This document shows positions 59,388 through 64,000 of a DNA stretch of 64,000 nucleotides, one piece after another. The notes beneath the pieces were generated by a model. It did not search any database and was not told the origin of the DNA. It worked only from the letters and a program-made list of their open reading frames with translations. This DNA comes from Burkholderia sp. 9120 (GTDB lineage: Bacteria > Pseudomonadota > Gammaproteobacteria > Burkholderiales > Burkholderiaceae). The stretch spans positions 682,001 to 746,000 of the forward strand of contig NZ_JQNA01000001.1 in NCBI RefSeq assembly GCF_000745015.1. Reading direction: 5' to 3'. Each line of letters opens with the position of its first letter. The first letter of the stretch is position 1. The position numbers were made by a program, and so were the translations under genes.

Positions 59388-60011
59388 ATGCGCCTCACCC
59401 CACTCGACAGTATCGACACCCCGCTTCTGCGGCTGCGCCCATTGACCCTCGCGGACGCCCCCGCCCTGTTCGACCAGATGCTCGGCGACGCCGACACGAT
59501 GCGCGACCTCCCCGTGTTACGCCAGAGCGGCGTGAGCCAGACGGAGGGTTTCATCGCCGAGGCGCTGCGCGGCTGGGACGACGGCAGCCTGATTCGCTAC
59601 ACACTCGAATGCAAGGAGACCGGCCGGCTGACCGCGCTGATCGAATTGAAACCGACGCTGCCGCGCGTGGAAATCGGCGTGATCATCAGCCGTCATGGCG
59701 GCGCGCGGCGACGCCGGGCCGGCGTGCTGGCGCTGCAGGAATTGATCGACTGGCTGATCGAACAGCCCGGCGTGTACCGCGTATTCGCGTGCTGCGCCGT
59801 GGACGGCGCGGCGCACAGTTCGATGGAGCGACTCGGCTTCGCCAGGGAAGCGCGGCTGACCAATCACGAACCTCGCCCGAATCGCGGCCTTGTCGCGGCC
59901 GACAGTTATCTGTTCGCGCTGACGCGGCCGGCGCCCGTGCCGCCGGAACCCGCTAGCGAAGGCGTCGCGTGGCTCCGCAACACCATGCAATGGAGTCTCG
60001 AGGATGCCTGA
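59388..60011 (+). CDS. GNAT acetyltransferase under an Hrp-type promoter
   Basis: 207 residues of the RimJ/RimL-type GNAT fold: IDTPLLRLRPLTLADAPALFDQML at the start, RVEIGVIISRHGGARRRRAGVLALQELIDWL with the acetyl-CoA loop, and a VYRVFACCAVDGAAHSSMERLGFARE segment. Family members acetylate N-termini, small molecules or antibiotics. Its reaction is not deducible. The PIP box with correctly spaced -10 makes it an Hrp-regulon member, either an effector-like enzyme or a function needed in planta. The strand is opposite to the neighbouring secreted-protein candidate. Confidence 0.82.
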   Translation: MRLTPLDSIDTPLLRLRPLTLADAPALFDQMLGDADTMRDLPVLRQSGVSQTEGFIAEALRGWDDGSLIRYTLECKETGRLTALIELKPTLPRVEIGVIISRHGGARRRRAGVLALQELIDWLIEQPGVYRVFACCAVDGAAHSSMERLGFAREARLTNHEPRPNRGLVAADSYLFALTRPAPVPPEPASEGVAWLRNTMQWSLEDA

Positions 60012-60195
60012 CACGGTTGGACCGGTCGAACGATCGCCGCGAATTCGAAGAAGTGTTCGCAATACAGGCAATTGTTCACTTCTCAGGCGATAATACAAAG
60101 GTCTGACGAATGGCCGCATCGCGGTAATTCGTTACGCATGCCTTGCGAGTACCCCTCGCCGGTGGACCGAAACACTACTACGCCGGAGACCCATC

Positions 60196-63100
60196 ATGTC
60201 GCTACCGCGGCTCACTGGTCAGGTCATCGCTTTTTCGCGATTCTGGCTCGCACGCGACGTGGGCCTGCTGATATCCGACGGCGCCGTCATCGAACTCGGC
60301 GCCCGTCCGTTCGCCATGCTGGCGGCCCTGCTTGAGGCCCGCGGCCGCGTGGTGTCAACCGTTGAGTTGCGCGAACTCGTCTGGCCGGGCAGCACGATCG
60401 ACGCGAACACCGTGCAGGCGCAAATTTCCGCGATTCGCCGCGCTCTCGACGACGCCCGCGATCTGATCGTCACCGTGGCCGGTCGCGGTTATCGCTTCGC
60501 GGGTGAAATCCGCGTGCTCGACACGCCCGACGCCGGACTCGATCTCGCGGCGGCGAATGCAGGCAGCATTGCGGCGTCCCTCGCGAATTCGTTTGCGGCG
60601 AGCGAAGCGGCCGGCCCTTCGGCCACGGCAACGCTCGCGTCGAGCTCGGCTTCCACGTATGGCGCGACGTTCGGTGCGGCTGGGTCGGGCTTCTCGTCCG
60701 GCTTCTCCTATGGTGCTCAATTCGGCGCGCGATTCGGTGCGCGATTCGGTGCACCGCTCGGCACACCACTCGGCGCGCGCTCCGCATCGGCCCCCGCCGC
60801 CGCGTGGGACGCGCCTCTGGCGTCGCGCCTCGCCACCGCGTCCGCCACGCCGTCCACGCCAGCTTTCCCCGCGCTGATGCCAACCAGCGCGAGCGCTTCG
60901 CTTCGTTCGCAGAGCATCGATCCGTCGCCGTTCATCGGCCGTCATGCCGAACTGTCGGAATTGCTCGCGCTGGTGCCCACGCGCCGCATCGTGACGCTGA
61001 CGGGCGCCTCCGGCGTCGGTAAAACGCGTCTGGCCATCGAAGCCGCGAGCCACCTCGGGCCGCAATTTCCCGACGGCGATTTCTGTGCGGCACTCGCTTC
61101 GCTCGCACAACCCGACCGCGTGGCCAACGCGATCGGTGCGGCCCTCGGCCTGGAGCCCGCCGGCGACCTGACCACCTCGGCCAATCTGGCCGCGCAGATC
61201 GGCGAGCGCCGCCTGCTGCTGATCGTGGATCACTGCGATCATCTGAGCGAAGCGGCGGCGGCCCTGATCGATACGCTGGTCGCCAACACCACGGGCTTGC
61301 ATGTGATTGCAACCTGCGAGTCGCCGCTTTTCATCGGCGGCGAAGCGACGGTGCCGGTGGCCGCGTTGCGCGTGCCGCCCGAACAGACCGACGAGACGCC
61401 CGCCACGCTCGCCACTCTCGACTACGACGCGCTGCGGCTCCTCTTCACCCGGCTCGCGCACTGTCTGAAAGCGGCGGCATCGCACGCGCCGCTGGCCGAC
61501 GTCAGCCAGCTCGCGCCGACCACCTTCGCGGCCGCCGCGCTGATTTGCCGGCGCGTCGACGGCGTGCCGTTCGCGCTCGAACTGGCGGCGGCGACCATCG
61601 CCGGCCAGGTGCGCAGCGGCATGCCGCCGGAAGATGCCATCGTGGCGTTCGCGCGCGAACTCGACACCGTCATGACCCATCGCAGCGGTGGCCGACGCAT
61701 CGTGCTGCCGCGCGCGGCGATCGTCCACGTCATGCTCGATCTGTCGTACGCCGCGCTCGAAGCGCCGACTCGCACGATGCTGCGCCGGCTCGGCATTTTC
61801 GCCACGGCGTTTTCGCACGACGCCGCCTACGAAATGCTCAGCGCGTTCGGCAGCGATTACGGTCTCGAACCGCCCGAAGGACACCAGCTGGAACACCAGC
61901 TTCATACGTTGATGGACGCGGGGCTGGTCAATGCGGTCGATTGCGACGGCACGTTGCGGCTGCGCCTGCCGCCCGCCGTGCGCCGTTTCGCGCTCGACGC
62001 GCTGGAGCGCAATCGCGAAAGCGCCGAGGCCGGCCTGCATCATGCGCAGTTCGTCGCTCGCGACATGGCGCGCCGGTTCGGCGCGGGCGTCGCGATGGCC
62101 ACCGCGCACAGCCGCTACGATATCGACGCGCTGCGCGCCGCGCTGGAGTGGGCCGTCTCCGTCGACAAGGTCGAGTTGTGCACCGAGTTGCTCGACAACA
62201 CCGCGCCGATCTGGGCCGCGCTCGCGCTCGTCGACGAATACATCGGCTGGGTGCGTGCGGTGCTGGCGCGGGTGGACAGCGTGTCGATGCGGCGCATCCG
62301 CGACGAGATGCGGCTGCGCGCCGTGCTCGCGCGGGCGCTGACGCTCAAACGCAGCGCGTCGGCGGAGATCGTCGAGAGCTGGCAGCGCACCTACGACCTC
62401 GCCAACATCTGCGCCGATACGCCGTACCGGCTGCGCGCGCTGTTCTGCCTCGTGATGTGCGCGCTCGACGTCGGCGAGATCAAGCATTGCCGGTGGCTGT
62501 CCGGCCAGTTCAGCGAGATTGCGCCCATCGCGCACAGTCCGGTGGTGAGCATCAACGCGCGGCGCATCGAGGGCATCGTCACGGCGTATGGCGGCGACTT
62601 CGACACCGCGCTCCGCCTGCTCGCGCCGGTGGTCGGACTCAATGACGACGCCGACGGCGTCGATGAAGAGATGAGCCGCGAGGCCAATGCCGTCGCCACC
62701 AGTTATGGGCTGTCGCTGCATCTGGTGGCCCGGGCAATTCATGCCGTCACGCTGTGGCTGGTCGGCGAACCGCAGACGGCCGCCCCGCTGCGCGTCACGA
62801 TCCGCGACCCCGCCGACGAGAGCGAGCCGCTCGCGTGTTGCATCGCGCTCAGCCTCGCCTGCGCGCTCGCCGCGCTCGACGACGACATCGCGCTGACCGA
62901 GTCCTGCGCCGCGGCACTCGTGACGCGGGCGCGCGCGGCGGGCGTCAAACGCTGGCTGCGCGTCGGACTCGATTTCCAGCTCTGGCTCGACGCCCGGCGC
63001 GGCGATGAAGAAGCGGCGCTGCGGCTGATCGGCGGCGCGGCGAAACGCATTGCGCGCGAACGCGTGCAGGTGCCCGACATCGCGTTCATCGCCACGCTGT

Positions 63101-63399
63101 TGCCGCGTATCGCGCTGCATGGCGCGCCCGAGTTCGCGGCGACGCTCGGCGCGACGTTGCGCGACGCCGTGACCCGCAGCGAGCGAACCGGCGAGCTTTG
63201 GTATGTGCCCGAGCTGTTGCGTCTGGAGGCCATGGTGCGTCTGCGTAGCGGCGACGATCCGGGCACCGTGCGGCCGCTGCTCGAACGCGCGCTGCAACGC
63301 GCGCGGCAGCACGGCGCGCAGCGGCTCGCGCTGCGTATCAGCGTCGATCTCGAAGCGCTGGAAGCCTCGGCTGGTGTGGGGCTGCTTCGCGTGCGGTGA
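60196..63399 (+). CDS. Large winged-helix/ATPase transcriptional regulator
   Basis: 1067 residues. An N-terminal OmpR-type winged helix (about 10-100; ARPFAMLAALLEARGRVVSTVELRELVWPG, TVQAQISAIRRALDD) is followed by a Gly/Phe/Ala-rich linker with FGARFGA repeats (about 120-235). An AAA/STAND-type ATPase comes next with Walker A GASGVGKT (270-277), Walker B LLLIVDHCDH, and a long helical TPR-like C-terminus. Proteins of this build are signal-integrating activators. The target may be the adjacent Hrp genes or the next gene, but that is unproven. No PIP box precedes it. Confidence 0.8.
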   Translation: MSLPRLTGQVIAFSRFWLARDVGLLISDGAVIELGARPFAMLAALLEARGRVVSTVELRELVWPGSTIDANTVQAQISAIRRALDDARDLIVTVAGRGYRFAGEIRVLDTPDAGLDLAAANAGSIAASLANSFAASEAAGPSATATLASSSASTYGATFGAAGSGFSSGFSYGAQFGARFGARFGAPLGTPLGARSASAPAAAWDAPLASRLATASATPSTPAFPALMPTSASASLRSQSIDPSPFIGRHAELSELLALVPTRRIVTLTGASGVGKTRLAIEAASHLGPQFPDGDFCAALASLAQPDRVANAIGAALGLEPAGDLTTSANLAAQIGERRLLLIVDHCDHLSEAAAALIDTLVANTTGLHVIATCESPLFIGGEATVPVAALRVPPEQTDETPATLATLDYDALRLLFTRLAHCLKAAASHAPLADVSQLAPTTFAAAALICRRVDGVPFALELAAATIAGQVRSGMPPEDAIVAFARELDTVMTHRSGGRRIVLPRAAIVHVMLDLSYAALEAPTRTMLRRLGIFATAFSHDAAYEMLSAFGSDYGLEPPEGHQLEHQLHTLMDAGLVNAVDCDGTLRLRLPPAVRRFALDALERNRESAEAGLHHAQFVARDMARRFGAGVAMATAHSRYDIDALRAALEWAVSVDKVELCTELLDNTAPIWAALALVDEYIGWVRAVLARVDSVSMRRIRDEMRLRAVLARALTLKRSASAEIVESWQRTYDLANICADTPYRLRALFCLVMCALDVGEIKHCRWLSGQFSEIAPIAHSPVVSINARRIEGIVTAYGGDFDTALRLLAPVVGLNDDADGVDEEMSREANAVATSYGLSLHLVARAIHAVTLWLVGEPQTAAPLRVTIRDPADESEPLACCIALSLACALAALDDDIALTESCAAALVTRARAAGVKRWLRVGLDFQLWLDARRGDEEAALRLIGGAAKRIARERVQVPDIAFIATLLPRIALHGAPEFAATLGATLRDAVTRSERTGELWYVPELLRLEAMVRLRSGDDPGTVRPLLERALQRARQHGAQRLALRISVDLEALEASAGVGLLRVR

Positions 63400-63538
63400 C
63401 GTTGCTTCGCTCGCTGCCTGGGGTGTCATCTGCGCTCTAGACCAGCGTTGGTCTCGAAGCGCTTGAGGCTTTGGCCGGCGTGAGGTGCTTCGCGTGCGGT
63501 GACGTCGCTTCGCCCTCTGCCTGGGGGTGTCATACGTG
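63349..63538 (+). repeat. Imperfect duplication of the regulator 3' end carrying a PIP box
   Basis: The last 50 bases of the regulator gene plus 35 bases downstream (63349-63434) recur 104 bases later (63453-63538) with about four of five bases identical. Each copy contains TTCGC-N15-TTCGC. The second copy is non-coding and lies in front of the next gene. Confidence 0.8.
63386..63410 (+). promoter_or_regulatory. PIP box, copy 1 (overlaps the regulator stop)
   Basis: TTCGC-N15-TTCGC. CAGCGT at 63443-63448 is a possible -10 after 32 bases. Because it spans the end of a coding region its role is less sure than that of copy 2. Confidence 0.45.
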
Positions 63539-63549
63539 CTGCATACCGT
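63489..63549 (+). promoter_or_regulatory. PIP box, copy 2, and -10 of the 63584 gene
   Basis: TTCGC-N15-TTCGC (63489-63513), then exactly 30 bases, then TACCGT (63544-63549), matching YANNNT. The start codon of the next gene is 35 bases further. Confidence 0.78.
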
Positions 63550-63583
63550 GGGTTCAACTGCCGCTCGTTGAACGCCACTCGCC

Positions 63584-64000
63584 ATGTCCGACATTCATGC
63601 CGTACCGCCGCGCGTGCCCCGCACGCCCGAAACCGAAGCAGCCGAAGCGACCGCAGCGCCGGTTCATCGGCCCGGCGAAGCGCCTGTCGCGACGCCCGCC
63701 GGCGCGCCGCAAGCGCGGCCACTGGTCGACGATACGCTGCTGGGCCGGCTCGGCAATACGCTATCGCGAACCGGTGCGCGGTTACGGGCAAGCAAGTTCG
63801 ATGTCAGCACCGCCCTGTCGCAAGCGAGCCGGCACGGCAAGCCGTTCGCGCCGGCGGACTTCACGGCTAACGGCGAGCGGTATCCGGCTAAACCGGTGGC
63901 GGGGTCGAGCGCGGCGGCAACACCGTTGGCTAAGAGCGAACGGCAGAGCCGTCAGGCGCTTGGGAAGACGGCGCGTGCTTCGGGTGGCTCGGGTGGCTCG
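63584..64000 (+). CDS. N-terminal part of a Hrp-regulated secreted-protein candidate (runs off window)
   Basis: An open frame starts at ATG 63584 (MSDIHAVPPRVPRTPE) and stays open to the window end, 139 codons. The product is Pro/Ala/Arg/Ser-rich with no signal peptide and no membrane segment, like a type III secretion N-terminus. A short folded-looking block (DDTLLGRLGNTLSRTGARLRASKF) lies near residue 50, and Gly/Ser repeats begin at the end. No strong ribosome site is seen. The PIP box with ideal -10 spacing upstream supports a T3SS effector or translocator such as HrpF/PopF, which is otherwise missing from the window. Confidence 0.6.
   Translation, partial: MSDIHAVPPRVPRTPETEAAEATAAPVHRPGEAPVATPAGAPQARPLVDDTLLGRLGNTLSRTGARLRASKFDVSTALSQASRHGKPFAPADFTANGERYPAKPVAGSSAAATPLAKSERQSRQALGKTARASGGSGGS

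Noticed and set aside
60355..63594. 1079-codon ORF antisense to the large regulator
   Set aside because: Arg/Gln/His-rich composition typical of a shadow frame; the plus strand has winged-helix and Walker motifs.

Overview
The window is GC-rich, densely coded DNA from a plant- or soil-associated beta-proteobacterium, most probably Paraburkholderia or a close relative. This rests on gene content (NorR/Hmp, YgjP, a DUF3455 lipoprotein) and on a group-II Hrp type III secretion system (T3SS) arranged as in Ralstonia and Xanthomonas. No rRNA, tRNA, CRISPR array or transposase gene was seen.

Left part (1-20.5 kb) is ordinary chromosomal content: the 3' end of an FdhF/YdeP-type molybdopterin oxidoreductase; a YgjP metallopeptidase operon with a 39-codon overlapping ORF; a Tat-exported PhoD phosphatase; a double-headed TetR protein; a nitric oxide defence pair (norR and hmp, divergent); an Rrf2 regulator coupled to an azoreductase; a cupin protein; an acidic amino acid operon (symporter, double racemase, aspartase) beside a HypT-like LysR gene; and two hydrolases.

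Middle part (20.5-36.3 kb) is accessory and looks like the flank of a pathogenicity or symbiosis island. It has a tandem-repeat protein of probable T3SS-helper type, an operon of TylF methyltransferase, JmjC/cupin oxygenase and a small periplasmic protein, a 1477-residue effector candidate with an OTU-like cysteine protease end, and an unexplained operon of Rieske oxygenase, MenD-like ThDP enzyme and polysaccharide pyruvyl transferase. Spacers here carry 5- to 14-bp tandem repeats, and many proteins carry in-frame low-complexity insertions.

Right part (36.8-64 kb) is the Hrp T3SS: hrpG, hrcC, hrpB (HrpX-type AraC activator) and hrcT-hrpB7-hrcN-hrpB5-hrpB4-hrcJ-hrpB2-hrpB1 on one side, and hrcU-hrcV-hpaP-hrcQ-hrcR-hrcS-hpaA, then hrcD-hrpD6-small pilin candidate-hpaB on the other. 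After these come a secreted-protein candidate, a GNAT acetyltransferase, a large winged-helix/ATPase regulator and the start of another secreted-protein candidate.

The main result is a set of PIP boxes (TTCGC-N15-TTCGC, the site for HrpX/HrpB activators), most followed 30-32 bases later by a YANNNT -10 element. They stand before hrpB1, hrcU, hrcD, the 58480-58959 gene, the acetyltransferase gene and the 63584 gene. A TTCGC-N15-TTCGG variant precedes the tandem-repeat gene, and a perfect box precedes the TylF/JmjC operon. This ties several unknown genes to the Hrp regulon and makes them the best places to look for new effectors or Hrp-controlled modification enzymes. Other notable points are a probable 2-base frameshift in hrpB4, an internal start in hrcQ, and a 55-codon pilin-like gene whose C-terminus resembles that of the 58480-58959 product.
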